Below the pieces are notes generated by a model. It ran no database searches. It was not told the DNA's origin and was given only the letters and a program-made list of their open reading frames with translations. A stretch of DNA of 64,000 nt, taken from positions 917,706 to 981,705 of the forward strand of contig NZ_JWIC01000010.1 in the NCBI RefSeq assembly GCF_000814765.1, read 5' to 3'. Numbering within the stretch: the first letter of the stretch is position 1; the number at the start of each line of letters is the position of its first letter. The DNA is from Pseudoalteromonas luteoviolacea (GTDB taxonomy: Bacteria > Pseudomonadota > Gammaproteobacteria > Enterobacterales > Alteromonadaceae). The position numbers and the translations under genes were made by a program. Shown here piece by piece: positions 26,429 through 36,417 of this stretch.

Positions 26429-29146
26429 ATGAAACGGTTTGCACTTTGTGCTTTAGCACTGGCTATCCAATCAACATCAGTACACGCACATTCAGGACAT
26501 ACACACCAAAATATACAGACAACAGTACTGAGCGAATGGCAGGACAAAACGAGCTATAAAAAGGGTCACCGAGTAACACACCAAGGGGCAATTTATCAAG
26601 CAAACTGGTGGACAGAAGGTGATACACCAGCCATCAATAAATCTGGTGCTTGGCAGTTTGTACAATTCATCAACAGTGAACTCAGCACACCAAACCCTTG
26701 GCTACATGCACAGGTTTATACAAAAGGGCAAATCGTTGCGTTTAAAGGAGAGTTGTATAAAGCAAAATGGTGGACATTGAATGAAGATCCTGATGTTAGC
26801 CAAGTGTGGGCCAAAATTGCGCACGACAAAAAGAACGATCCAATTTCACAAATGAGCCTGATAGGCAACAATATTACACTGAGTGAGCAAAAAGCAGAGT
26901 CTCCCGCAGGTGAAGCACTCAGTAATGCATTTGATGGCGACCCCCGCACAAAATATGTCACTCTTAAACCTCAGAGTTGGATACAAGTATCGTTAGAACA
27001 GCCACAAAGTCTGGCTAAATACCAATTGACCTCTGCCAATGATGCCCCAGGCAGAGATCCACATACTTGGACATTACAAGGTTCTAATGATGGTGAAAAC
27101 TGGCAAATCATTGATACGCAAAATGACCAAGCTTTTGACAAGCGCTTTGAACAAAAGACTTACATCGTCGACAATGCAAAACCTTATCAACACTATCGCT
27201 TCGATCTCACTCATAAAGGCACCGATGACTGGGGATATGATTTACTTCAAATCGCCGAGATAGACTTATTTACCAACACACAACTTCCGATTGCTGGCAT
27301 TAACAGTGAGACCAGTACCGTTTTTGTTGGAGAGGTATTAGAGCTAAAAGATGCTAGCCTCAATCAACCAAATAGCTTTGAATGGCAATTCGAACAAGGA
27401 ACGCCGGCATCTAGTTTGGCACAAAACCCAGTGGTTACTTTTAACACCCCGGGTGTCAAAAATATCGAGCTTGTTTCTTACAACTGGCATGGCCGAAGCG
27501 AAGTCGTAAATCAAACAGTGAAGGTTGTCGATCCTGCCAACCCATGGCATGGGTTCGCCTATCCTGAAATTAAATTTGCTCATGAAGATACCGAAAGCGT
27601 AGGCTATAAACGCATTCACCGCCTATTCCCTGATTTAGAAAAAACCATCAATGATGTGACGTTAAAAGTAAATCAGTACCTTTATAAGCATTATGGCGAA
27701 TCTCCTGAATTTGACTCAGTGACATTTAGCCTAAAGTGGATGGACACCCTTGCTTATCGCGCTGGCTCTGGCCGCAACATGGAAATCGCATTTAGCACAA
27801 AATACATCACCGAATCTTTGGCAAATGCAACTGACGAAGAAGTGATTTATGAATTATTGGGTGTCTTCTGGCATGAGCTTGTGCATGGCTATCAACATTT
27901 TCCAACGGGACATATGGCGGATGGCAATGAAACACACGCGATTGTTGAGGGAATAGCCGATCTTGTAAGGATCCGCGCAGGCTTTCATGCGACAAGAAGC
28001 CCTTCCCCATCCAAAAACTGGTTAGGTGGTTACACCAATACAGGGTTTTTCCTATCTTGGATCCAAGATAACTATGACGATGACTTTACATATAAAATCA
28101 ACCAAATGGTGCTCACTAGCCAGCGTGAAGGTTGGGAGTGGACATTGGAAGAAGCGCTCAAACGTATCTTAAATCAAGATATCAATACACTATGGCAAAA
28201 GTATCAAGCAACTTTAGGGGCCGCACCTGAAGCGCCAGCGATTCCAGCTGACCAAATTAGTTTGGTTGAGTTAGGCACAGATATTACCGCCTCAGCACAG
28301 CCTGCGGATCCCATCTACGATGTAACAAAAGCAATCGATGGAGACCGTTACACAAAATATCTAACGATAAACGATCAATCAGAAATCACTTTTTCTACAC
28401 ATGGAACTGGTCAGTTAGTGGCTTATCGCTTAACCGTGGGTGATAACCAGCCGAGCCGAGATCCGAGTAGTTGGACACTATTCGGTTCCCAAGATGGGAT
28501 CGCTTGGCAAGAGGTGGATGCACAGTCTAACCAAGTATTTAACCAAAGACTTGAAACGCGCGAATTTACCCTTGCGCCAACACAGCACTATCAGCATTTT
28601 CGCTTTAATTTTTTAAATAGTGGCCAGCAAAGTAATGGCGAGTCTTTATTTCAACTTGCTGAGATAGACTTGTTGGCTGATAAAGCCACGGTTGCGCTTC
28701 CCGTGACACTTGAGAATTTTGTATTGCTCGGCGGGCAAACCAGTGCTGAGCATGAGGGCTTTAGCCAATGGGGAGAGGGCTATCAAAGCGCATTTGATGG
28801 TAATTTCGACAATAAATACGTCGCATTGACAGACACTGGTTGGTTACAATTTATCGCCAAACAACCTCATACGTTAAGTGCCTATAGCATAACCAGTGGT
28901 AACGATGCGCCCGAACGAGATCCAACAAATTGGTCGCTACAGGGCTCAAATGATGGTGTGCAATGGTATGCCATTGACACTCGCCAGTCAGAGCAATTTA
29001 CCGAACGTAATCAAACGCGTACTTTTCGAGTAGATAACACGACGGCGTACTCACACTACCGTATCGATCTGACACACACAGCCACGGATGCCAACGGTAA
29101 TAACCTGCTACAGCTTTCCGAAATAGCGTTGTATCACGCGAAGTAA
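26429..29146 (+). CDS. Modular secreted BSP-type metallopeptidase with carbohydrate-binding domains
   Basis: 905 residues with a signal peptide cleaved near VHA-HS (20/21). In order: two short chitin-binding CBM5/12-like modules (about 34-65, YQANWW, and 90-120, YKAKWW); a first F5/8 type C (discoidin/CBM32-like) domain (about 150-290, NAFDGDPRTKY); a PKD-like domain (about 290-370); a basic-secretory-protein peptidase domain with the zinc motif HELVH at 482-486 and VEGIADLVRIRAGF; then two more discoidin domains (about 615-755 and 770-905). The BSP family is a zincin fold, so secreted proteolysis or glycoprotein binding is likely but unproven. The gene is monocistronic. Confidence 0.85.
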   Translation: MKRFALCALALAIQSTSVHAHSGHTHQNIQTTVLSEWQDKTSYKKGHRVTHQGAIYQANWWTEGDTPAINKSGAWQFVQFINSELSTPNPWLHAQVYTKGQIVAFKGELYKAKWWTLNEDPDVSQVWAKIAHDKKNDPISQMSLIGNNITLSEQKAESPAGEALSNAFDGDPRTKYVTLKPQSWIQVSLEQPQSLAKYQLTSANDAPGRDPHTWTLQGSNDGENWQIIDTQNDQAFDKRFEQKTYIVDNAKPYQHYRFDLTHKGTDDWGYDLLQIAEIDLFTNTQLPIAGINSETSTVFVGEVLELKDASLNQPNSFEWQFEQGTPASSLAQNPVVTFNTPGVKNIELVSYNWHGRSEVVNQTVKVVDPANPWHGFAYPEIKFAHEDTESVGYKRIHRLFPDLEKTINDVTLKVNQYLYKHYGESPEFDSVTFSLKWMDTLAYRAGSGRNMEIAFSTKYITESLANATDEEVIYELLGVFWHELVHGYQHFPTGHMADGNETHAIVEGIADLVRIRAGFHATRSPSPSKNWLGGYTNTGFFLSWIQDNYDDDFTYKINQMVLTSQREGWEWTLEEALKRILNQDINTLWQKYQATLGAAPEAPAIPADQISLVELGTDITASAQPADPIYDVTKAIDGDRYTKYLTINDQSEITFSTHGTGQLVAYRLTVGDNQPSRDPSSWTLFGSQDGIAWQEVDAQSNQVFNQRLETREFTLAPTQHYQHFRFNFLNSGQQSNGESLFQLAEIDLLADKATVALPVTLENFVLLGGQTSAEHEGFSQWGEGYQSAFDGNFDNKYVALTDTGWLQFIAKQPHTLSAYSITSGNDAPERDPTNWSLQGSNDGVQWYAIDTRQSEQFTERNQTRTFRVDNTTAYSHYRIDLTHTATDANGNNLLQLSEIALYHAK

Positions 29147-29348
29147 ACTAGATATTGGGCAAAGTAGCGATACTTTGCCCTCTTTACGATATATCAAAAT
29201 AGGTAATCTCCCCTTCCTTTTTAAACTCAAACATCTGCTGACACAGCGCAAAAACTTGAGAAATTAGTCAAGCCATCATATGATCCAATATTGCACAATG
29301 AATGGATAATTTGACGGACGTTTAAAGCACATATGGATATCGGGAAAG

Positions 29349-32078
29349 ATGAAAACCAGTAAGCTCAGTATCAGGTTACTTTGGTATATAACACCGCTGG
29401 TGATTTTGCCTTTGCTGTTTTTAGGCGGCTTTACACTCACCAATGTAACCAGCTCCACGCAAAAGCAAGCAAAGCTCATTGTGGGGCGCTTTGTTGAACA
29501 ACAGCAACAAAAAATGTTCAACTACATGGAAATATATCAATCAACCACAAAACTGCTTTCCACATCTCCTGTGCTTAGTGACTACTTACTTTCACCCCTA
29601 GATAAAGAACCACTGCAAAAAAAACACTTAGGTGCACTTCTTACATCATCTGATGAACATAAACTTAAAACAAAACGTTTGGGTGCACTGATGGATGTAT
29701 TTGCAAGTTACAGTGAAGCCTATCCAGATATACTCAGTATTAACCTTGTCGATGCAGAGGGTAAAAGCCATGCCTTCTATTCGAGTAATTTAAGTTTTGC
29801 GCCAGATGACTACCCATTTTTTGACCAAGTACTTAAAAGCAATTTGCGCCAGCAACAGTACATGCTACCGGCCAAAGAAGGTGGTACACAACTTTACTTC
29901 GTGCAACAGATTTATAGCGTTAACTTTCACCTAAAAAGACCACAAAGACAGGGCTATATCATAGTGCGTGTTGCGCCATCGATTATTAGTAGTAGCATAC
30001 TTGAAGCGCCTTACGACAACACATTAAATTTATTGGTGTCCGCGCAGGGAGAAGTGTTATTCTCCTCTGATGGACAATTCTCTTCCAGTTACCTCAGCGC
30101 TGAAGAAATGGCGCAAGTTAGCTCCTTGGCAGATAGAGGTAAATTAGATTCTATCATTTTGCCCTCTGTTGATGGGCTCAAACGCATGACTTACAGTGCA
30201 CAGCTAAGTGGTGGTTATTACTATATTTCGACCATACCCAAAAGTATTCTTTATCAATCTGGTAAAGCCATCAGCTTAATCACAGCTTTAATCGTTATTC
30301 TTTCCGTGGTTACCTTACCCGTACTCATCTTTATTGTGGTACGTAACCTACTACTTACGCCCATAGAATTGCTTGGAGAAGCCAGCCACCGAGTCGGTGA
30401 TGGTGACTTATCAGTCTCTTTACCTGCCCATGACGACGACGAAGTTGGCACCTTGTTCGATGATTTCAACCACATGGTGAAACAGATCCGAGACTTCCAA
30501 GGTGAATTGGAAGACTACAAGCTCCACCTAGAAGAAAAGGTCGAAAGTCGAACACGAGCACTAGAAGAAATGAACAGCCAGCTCGAAGTCGCGATTACTG
30601 AAGCAGAGCAAGCAAACCAGCTTAAAAGTCGATTTTTAGCGAATATGAGCCATGAGATCCGTACACCATTAACGGCAATTATGGGGTTTACTGAGCAACT
30701 ATTGCACAACCCAGGTGCGAAGAACGCAGACTTACACTTAGACACGATTTTACGCAACTCAAAGCACTTATTAGAACTGATCAATAACATTCTCGACCTC
30801 TCAAAAATTGAAGCAGAAAAACTCGCAGTAGAACAAAATGCGATTGAGTTTTTACCATTATTAAAAGACATTGAATCGATTATTCAGCCACTTGCCGAAG
30901 AAAAACAGCTTGAATTAACGCTCGACTACGCATTTCCATTGCCCAAAGCGCTCAATAGTGATGAAACACGTCTAAAGCAAATCTTGCTTAATATTGCCAG
31001 TAACGCCGTTAAATTTACTGAACAAGGGGTTATTTCCATCGGCATTGATTTTAACGCCCAGCGAGATCAATTTATCTTTGTGATTAAAGATACGGGCATT
31101 GGCATGTCAAAAAGTGAAATGGAAAGGGTGTTCAAACCGTTTGAACAAGCCGATACCACCACAACACGACGATTTGGTGGCACCGGGCTTGGTCTATGTA
31201 TATCTAAAAATTTAGCACAGCTGCTTGGTGGCGATGTACAAGTGAGCAGTGAGCAAGGTAATGGCAGTACCTTTACCATTACTATCTTGGCCAATCACCG
31301 CAACCAAGACATCGAATGGATAGATTGTGACTCTTATATTCACAATCAAACAAGCAGTGCTCAAAAACTGACTGAAACGCAACTAGAAGCCACGATACTG
31401 CTCGCTGAAGATAATAAAGATAACCAAGAGTTGATTTCTTTACTATTAAGTTCTTGGGGCCTAAAGCCCGATATTGCAAATAATGGCGCAGAAGCCGTCG
31501 AAATGTCACTTATCAATGATTACGATTTAATCTTAATGGACATGCAAATGCCTGTGATGGGTGGCTTAGAAGCGACTGAAATGCTCAGACATGCCGCCTA
31601 TGACGGGCCGATTGTCGCACTGACTGCCAATATCATGAAAAATGACATTGATACCTACTTGGCCGCAGGATGCAACGCCACGCTCGGTAAACCCATCGAC
31701 AGAGAAAAACTCGGCACGGTACTACTTGAGTTTTTAGAGCTGGCCAGTGACAATGCCTCGAAGTGGAACAACCTCCTAAAAAGTGAAAAATTCTTACAAA
31801 TTAGTCAAAATTATTTGGAGAAGCTACCGGAACAACTCGATCTCGTCGAATCACTGTACGAGAATCAAGAATGGGAGTCTTTACGTGCTCTAGCGCATAG
31901 TTTAAAAGGCAGTGCTGGCTGCTTTGGCTTTAGCAATATTCACAGTGCTGCAGGTGAGTTGGAAATGAGCTTACAAGGAAACAACAAAGCTCAATGGCAA
32001 TATACCACCTTACAACTTACCCAAGCGATCCAATACACATTAGATAATGAAGATGTACAGCTTCAAGCTGCAAGGTAG
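29349..32078 (+). CDS. Hybrid sensor histidine kinase with receiver and HPt domains
   Basis: 909 residues. Transmembrane helices at about 9-32 and 305-330 enclose a large periplasmic sensor domain, probably Cache-type. A HAMP domain and coiled coil follow (about 330-420). The HisKA box FLANMSHEIRTP has the phosphorylated His at 435, and the ATPase domain shows SNAVKF, DTGIGM and GGTGLGL. The receiver domain has its phospho-Asp at 731 (LMDMQMPVMGG), and a C-terminal HPt domain has His 850 (AHSLKGSAGC). This allows a full His-Asp-His phosphorelay inside one protein. No cognate response regulator is adjacent, so the output is unknown. Confidence 0.92.
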   Translation: MKTSKLSIRLLWYITPLVILPLLFLGGFTLTNVTSSTQKQAKLIVGRFVEQQQQKMFNYMEIYQSTTKLLSTSPVLSDYLLSPLDKEPLQKKHLGALLTSSDEHKLKTKRLGALMDVFASYSEAYPDILSINLVDAEGKSHAFYSSNLSFAPDDYPFFDQVLKSNLRQQQYMLPAKEGGTQLYFVQQIYSVNFHLKRPQRQGYIIVRVAPSIISSSILEAPYDNTLNLLVSAQGEVLFSSDGQFSSSYLSAEEMAQVSSLADRGKLDSIILPSVDGLKRMTYSAQLSGGYYYISTIPKSILYQSGKAISLITALIVILSVVTLPVLIFIVVRNLLLTPIELLGEASHRVGDGDLSVSLPAHDDDEVGTLFDDFNHMVKQIRDFQGELEDYKLHLEEKVESRTRALEEMNSQLEVAITEAEQANQLKSRFLANMSHEIRTPLTAIMGFTEQLLHNPGAKNADLHLDTILRNSKHLLELINNILDLSKIEAEKLAVEQNAIEFLPLLKDIESIIQPLAEEKQLELTLDYAFPLPKALNSDETRLKQILLNIASNAVKFTEQGVISIGIDFNAQRDQFIFVIKDTGIGMSKSEMERVFKPFEQADTTTTRRFGGTGLGLCISKNLAQLLGGDVQVSSEQGNGSTFTITILANHRNQDIEWIDCDSYIHNQTSSAQKLTETQLEATILLAEDNKDNQELISLLLSSWGLKPDIANNGAEAVEMSLINDYDLILMDMQMPVMGGLEATEMLRHAAYDGPIVALTANIMKNDIDTYLAAGCNATLGKPIDREKLGTVLLEFLELASDNASKWNNLLKSEKFLQISQNYLEKLPEQLDLVESLYENQEWESLRALAHSLKGSAGCFGFSNIHSAAGELEMSLQGNNKAQWQYTTLQLTQAIQYTLDNEDVQLQAAR

Positions 32079-32095
32079 TTACACCTGTTGCTTTC

Positions 32096-32548
32096 TTAAT
32101 TTGTAAACTGTATGCCCATGAGAATGGCATCTTCTTTGCCAGTTTCGGTTGGGTAGTAATTTTTTCTCCTACCCATCACATTCAAGCCAACCTTATTATA
32201 GAGCGCGATCGCAGACTGGTTAGATGCCCTGACTTCCAAAAACAGGTTTTCAGCCTGTTCATCCACACATTGTTCTATCAATGCATGCATCAATTCGGTC
32301 GCAATGCCTTTACCTTGATGATCTGGGTGCACACAAATATTCATTAGGGTGTAGTCTGGTCCAGCTCGTTCAGCAATAAAATATCCGATCAGTCCTGCTT
32401 CACTATCACGACATACATTAAAATAACGACCGCCAATGCATGAAGTGAGTGTTTTTTCGCTCCATGGATGGCTGTGGCACGCGTTCTCAATTTCCATGAC
32501 CTGTTCGATCGGAAATTGAGCTAAGGCCTCACTACGCAGATACAGCAT
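32096..32548 (-). CDS. rimI: Ribosomal protein bS18 alanine N-acetyltransferase
   Basis: 150-residue GNAT acetyltransferase. The acetyl-CoA loop VHPDHQGKGIATELM and the C-terminal LEVRASNQSAIALYNKVGL motif match RimI, which acetylates the N-terminal alanine of ribosomal protein S18. Its start overlaps the end of the holD-like gene by 17 bp, the same holD-rimI coupling seen in E. coli. The gene is the last of the pair, converging on the sensor kinase gene. Confidence 0.93.
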   Translation of the reverse strand: MLYLRSEALAQFPIEQVMEIENACHSHPWSEKTLTSCIGGRYFNVCRDSEAGLIGYFIAERAGPDYTLMNICVHPDHQGKGIATELMHALIEQCVDEQAENLFLEVRASNQSAIALYNKVGLNVMGRRKNYYPTETGKEDAILMGIQFTN

Positions 32549-32819
32549 GATATATCGCCCGCCATAGTTGTTGCTTTTGTTCTGTGTCTAGTACTGTGCC
32601 AGGTAAGGTCAGCGTATTCCCTTGCAATGAAATAGATTCCCCCGACACGACAACTAAATTATCTAAATTAATAGCCAAGGCAATATCTTCAGCGAGACGT
32701 GTTGGTAAAACCAAAGGGACAGAGGTACCTTGCACGCCTTCTGGATCAGCATGTGTATTATATTGTGCTTTAAGCTTAAGTGGTGTTAAACCAAGTAATT
32801 GAGCATGTATAGGATGCAT
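32532..32819 (-). CDS. holD: DNA polymerase III psi subunit-like protein
   Basis: 95 residues beginning MHPIHAQLLGLTPLKLK and ending with LWRAIYHAVSA. The N-terminal LLGLTPLKL segment and the C-terminal LWxxI match what I remember of HolD, a poorly conserved clamp-loader subunit that links chi to the gamma complex. Position is the main support: it overlaps rimI as in E. coli. It is shorter than the 137-residue E. coli protein, as in many other gammaproteobacteria. Confidence 0.7.
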   Translation of the reverse strand: MHPIHAQLLGLTPLKLKAQYNTHADPEGVQGTSVPLVLPTRLAEDIALAINLDNLVVVSGESISLQGNTLTLPGTVLDTEQKQQLWRAIYHAVSA

Positions 32820-32890
32820 AATAAAAATACTTTTTTACTGAGTCTAAATGGTCGTAGTAAAAGATTCAATTACGTGGGAAAAGTAAGAAG

Positions 32891-32967
32891 TGGCAGGGGC
32901 GGCAGGACTCGAACCCGCAACCATCGGTTTTGGAGACCGCTGTTCTACCAATTGGAACTACGCCCCT
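32891..32967 (-). tRNA. tRNA-Trp (CCA)
   Basis: The minus strand reads AGGGGCGTAGTTC at the 5' end, with the anticodon loop CTCCAAA giving CCA, a TTCGAGT T-loop and an encoded 3' CCA after the discriminator G. The acceptor stem AGGGGCG/CGCCCCT is perfect. It is closely similar to E. coli tRNA-Trp. It stands between holD and guaA without other tRNAs. Confidence 0.97.
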
Positions 32968-33051
32968 GCAATGTCGACGCATTATAAAGAGCTTTTAGAA
33001 AAGGTAAAGAGGAAAAATGCATTTTTTTGTTTGTTTGCTTTTTTTATAAAC

Positions 33052-33087
33052 AAAAAGGCGAATATTTATGATATTCGCCTTTTTTTC
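33052..33087 (-). terminator. guaA terminator
   Basis: AAAAAGGCGAATAT / ATATTCGCC followed by T residues, 5-nt loop, 27 bp past the guaA stop. A/T runs on both sides. Confidence 0.93.
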
Positions 33088-33113
33088 ATTCAATTAGCTT
33101 GTGCTAATTATCA

Positions 33114-34688
33114 TTATTCCCACTCGATTGTCGCAGGTGGTTTGCCTGAGATATCGTAAACAACGCGAGAAATTCCATCAATTTCATTGATGATGCGGTT
33201 TGAAACAAGACCTAAGAAATCATAAGGTAAGTGTGACCAACGCGCCGTCATAAAGTCGATTGTTTCTACACAACGTAATGATACAACCCAGTCGTACTTA
33301 CGTGCATCACCCATTACACCTACCGATTTAACCGGCAGGAATACAGTGAATGCTTGAGACACTTTGTGGTAAATGCCTGCTTTATGAAGCTCTTCAATGA
33401 AGATAGCATCTGCACGACGCAGCAAATCACAGTATTCTTTCTTGATTTCACCAAGTACGCGTACACCTAGACCAGGACCTGGGAATGGGTGACGGTAAAG
33501 CATGTCGTACGGTAAACCTAACTCAAGACCAATCTTACGTACTTCATCTTTAAACAACTCACGAAGGGGTTCTACTAGACCCATTTCCATATCGTCAGGA
33601 AGACCGCCTACGTTATGGTGAGACTTGATCACGTGTGCCTTGCCTGTTTTTGATGCCGCTGACTCGATGACGTCTGGGTAAATTGTACCTTGCGCTAACC
33701 ATTTAGCATTTTTCAACTTTTTAGATTCAGCATCGAATACGTCAATGAACGTATGGCCAATTGCTTTACGCTTATCTTCAGGATCAGAAAGACCTGCTAG
33801 GTCATTCAGGAACTGCTCTTCAGCATCCACTTTGATGATATTCAGGCCGAATTTATCCCCAAACATCTCCATTACTTGCTGACCTTCGTTTAAACGAAGT
33901 AAACCATTATCAACAAATACACACGTTAATTTCTTACCAATCGCACGGTGAATCAGCATAGCCACAACAGACGAATCAACACCACCTGAAAGGCCTAGGA
34001 TAACTTCGTCATCGCCAACTTTCTCTTTGATCCGCTCAACGGCATCTTCAATGATCTGCGAAGGTGTCCAAAGCTTCTCACAGCCACAGATATCAATGGC
34101 AAAACGCTCTAACAAACGAGTACCTTGCTGCGTATGTGTCACTTCTGGGTGGAATTGCACACCATAAAAACGTTTTTCTTCCCAAGACATTGCCGCGTGT
34201 GGACACGTATCCGTTTTCGCACTTGTTACAAACGTGTCTGGGATTTCAACCACTTTATCGCCGTGGCTCATCCATACGTCAAGTTGACCAATACCATCTT
34301 CAATGTGATCTTCAATCGCTTCGAAAAGTGCACAGTTACCAACTTTTTCAACTTTTGCGTAACCAAACTCTTTCTTATCAGAGCTATGTACTTTACCACC
34401 AAGCTGCATCGCCATTGTTTGCATGCCGTAACATACACCAAGTACAGGTACACCTGCCTCAAACACATACTCTGGTGCTCTTGGGCTATTTTCTTCTGTG
34501 GTTGACTCTGGACCACCAGACAGGATGATACCCTGAGGGTTGAATTCACGGATCTGCTCTTCCGTTACATCCCACGCCCAAAGTTCACAGTAAACGCCAA
34601 TCTCACGTACACGACGTGCAATTAACTGCGTGTATTGAGAACCGAAGTCTAAGATCAAAATACGGGAATCATGGATGTCTTTGCTCAT
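33114..34688 (-). CDS. guaA: GMP synthase (glutamine-hydrolysing)
   Basis: GuaA converts XMP to GMP using ATP and the amide of glutamine. 524 residues. The N-terminal class I amidotransferase has its catalytic Cys in GVCYGMQTM and the His/Glu in FHPEVTHT. The ATP pyrophosphatase domain shows the PP-loop GLSGGVDSSV, and the C-terminal dimerisation domain ends in PPATIEWE. It is downstream of guaB on the same strand, but a hairpin between them suggests only partial read-through. Confidence 0.97.
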   Translation of the reverse strand: MSKDIHDSRILILDFGSQYTQLIARRVREIGVYCELWAWDVTEEQIREFNPQGIILSGGPESTTEENSPRAPEYVFEAGVPVLGVCYGMQTMAMQLGGKVHSSDKKEFGYAKVEKVGNCALFEAIEDHIEDGIGQLDVWMSHGDKVVEIPDTFVTSAKTDTCPHAAMSWEEKRFYGVQFHPEVTHTQQGTRLLERFAIDICGCEKLWTPSQIIEDAVERIKEKVGDDEVILGLSGGVDSSVVAMLIHRAIGKKLTCVFVDNGLLRLNEGQQVMEMFGDKFGLNIIKVDAEEQFLNDLAGLSDPEDKRKAIGHTFIDVFDAESKKLKNAKWLAQGTIYPDVIESAASKTGKAHVIKSHHNVGGLPDDMEMGLVEPLRELFKDEVRKIGLELGLPYDMLYRHPFPGPGLGVRVLGEIKKEYCDLLRRADAIFIEELHKAGIYHKVSQAFTVFLPVKSVGVMGDARKYDWVVSLRCVETIDFMTARWSHLPYDFLGLVSNRIINEIDGISRVVYDISGKPPATIEWE

Positions 34689-34758
34689 TGATAATCTCGT
34701 TAGTTAGGAAACGATAAAATTAGTAAAGCACAGCTAACCTGCTTTACCAGAATTAAAA

Positions 34759-34780
34759 AGGGCTAGCTGCTGCTAGCCCT
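34759..34780 (-). terminator. Hairpin between guaB and guaA
   Basis: AGGGCTAGC / GCTAGCCCT with a 4-nt loop, then TTTTT on the minus strand. It lies 35 bp after guaB and before guaA, so it would attenuate guaA expression from the guaB promoter. Confidence 0.8.
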
Positions 34781-34814
34781 GACAATTTTGCGGGCTCAAC
34801 GCACGTTGGCCGGC

Positions 34815-36284
34815 TTAACCTAAGCGATAGTTAGGCGCTTCTTTGGTGATTTGTACATCGTGTACGTGAGACTCACCCATACCTGCTGAAGTGACACGTA
34901 CAAACTCAGGTTTGATGTTCAGTTCAGCGATTGTTGCACAGCCAGTTAGACCCATTGCACTGCGAATACCACCAATTTGCTGGTGAATGATCGCAGCAAT
35001 TGGGCCCTTGTATGCAACGCGGCCTTCAATGCCTTCTGGCACAAGCTTGTCTGCTTGGTTGCTCTTCTGGAAGTAACGATCTGAAGAACCTTCTTTTTGG
35101 TTCATCGCACCTAGAGAACCCATACCACGGTAAGACTTGTAGTAACGGCCTTGATACAGTTCAACTTCACCCGGTGATTCTTCAGTACCAGCAAGCATTG
35201 AACCAACCATGACGCACGCTGCACCAGCAACAAGCGCTTTGACAATGTCACCAGAATAGCGAATACCACCATCGGCAATCACTGGAATGTCACGATCTTT
35301 TAGTGCTTCAACAGCATCTGAAATCGCTGTGATTTGTGGTACACCACACCCTGTAACAATACGCGTTGTACAAATTGAACCAGGGCCAATACCCACTTTA
35401 ACAGCATCTGCACCAGCATCAGCAAGGGCAAGGGCTCCTGCGCCTGTTGCAACGTTACCCGCAACAATTTGTAGCTCAGGGTAAGCTGCACGCGTTGCTT
35501 TAACGCGGTCAATTACACCTTGAGAGTGACCATGAGATGTGTCAATCAATAAGATGTCCACACCAGCCTCAACCAATGCAGCGATACGCTCATCAGTACC
35601 GGCGCCAACACCCACAGCAGCACCAACACGTAAACGACCTTGTGCGTCTTTACATGCGTTCGGCTTTTCTTGTGCTTTTTGATAATCTTTAACGGTGATC
35701 ATGCCTTTAAGTGCAAACGCATCGTCAACCACTAAGATTTTCTCAATGCGGTGCTCGTGCATTAGACCGAGGATCTCTTCACGACCTGCGCCTTCTTTCA
35801 CAGTCACTAAATCTGCTTTTTTCGTCATCACTGACGAAACAGGCTTGTCTAACTGAGTTTCAAAACGCATATCACGGCTTGTCACGATACCTTCAAGTTG
35901 GTTATCAGCACCCACTACAGGGAAACCTGAAAACCCTTTTTCATCTGCAAGGGCAATCGTTTCAGCAATGGTTTTGTCTGCTGTGACAGTGACAGGGAAA
36001 GTAACGATACCAGCTTCGTAAGTTTTTACTTTACGAACATTGTCCGCTTGCTCTTCGATGGTCATGTTTTTGTGAATAAAGCCAATGCCGCCTTCTTGCG
36101 CTAGGGCAATCGCTAAGCGTGCTTCAGTCACTGTGTCCATTGACGCAGAAACAAGTGGCAGGTTAAGCTCGATATCGCGTGTCAGACGAGTTTTAAGACT
36201 CGCTGTGTGCGGTAGAACAGTTGAATGAGCGGGTACTAGTAGTACGTCGTCAAAAGTAAGGGCTTCTTTTGCAATTCTTAGCAT
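34815..36284 (-). CDS. guaB: IMP dehydrogenase
   Basis: GuaB oxidises IMP to XMP with NAD+, the committed step to GMP. 489 residues from the ATG at 36284 (MLRIAKEALTFDDVLLVPA); the frame stays open upstream, but this is the conserved start. Two CBS domains (about 90-205) interrupt the TIM barrel. The catalytic Cys loop GPGSICTTR and the flap segment SLGAMNQKEGSSDRYFQ are both present. It is divergent from xseA, as in E. coli. Confidence 0.97.
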   Translation of the reverse strand: MLRIAKEALTFDDVLLVPAHSTVLPHTASLKTRLTRDIELNLPLVSASMDTVTEARLAIALAQEGGIGFIHKNMTIEEQADNVRKVKTYEAGIVTFPVTVTADKTIAETIALADEKGFSGFPVVGADNQLEGIVTSRDMRFETQLDKPVSSVMTKKADLVTVKEGAGREEILGLMHEHRIEKILVVDDAFALKGMITVKDYQKAQEKPNACKDAQGRLRVGAAVGVGAGTDERIAALVEAGVDILLIDTSHGHSQGVIDRVKATRAAYPELQIVAGNVATGAGALALADAGADAVKVGIGPGSICTTRIVTGCGVPQITAISDAVEALKDRDIPVIADGGIRYSGDIVKALVAGAACVMVGSMLAGTEESPGEVELYQGRYYKSYRGMGSLGAMNQKEGSSDRYFQKSNQADKLVPEGIEGRVAYKGPIAAIIHQQIGGIRSAMGLTGCATIAELNIKPEFVRVTSAGMGESHVHDVQITKEAPNYRLG

Positions 36285-36367
36285 GTGTGCGGCTTCTCTC
36301 AAGTGAATTCTGAGTATAAGGAATTGCGTGCGCATTTTATCAGCGTTCCTTATGCGAGTAAACAAAA

Positions 36368-36388
36368 TTTAGCAAAAAATGTGCTAAA
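36368..36388. promoter_or_regulatory. Palindrome in the guaB-xseA promoter region
   Basis: TTTAGCA - 7 nt - TGCTAAA is a perfect 21-bp inverted repeat centred in the 133-bp divergent gap. It could be an operator shared by the two promoters. No known consensus was recognised. Confidence 0.35.
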
Positions 36389-36417
36389 GTGTCTGTGAAT
36401 TTTTTATGGAGTTAGGT

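Noticed and set aside
22623..29146. A biosynthetic gene cluster around the thioesterase
   Set aside because: The neighbours are housekeeping, transport or secreted genes; no synthetase, carrier protein or tailoring enzyme is present.
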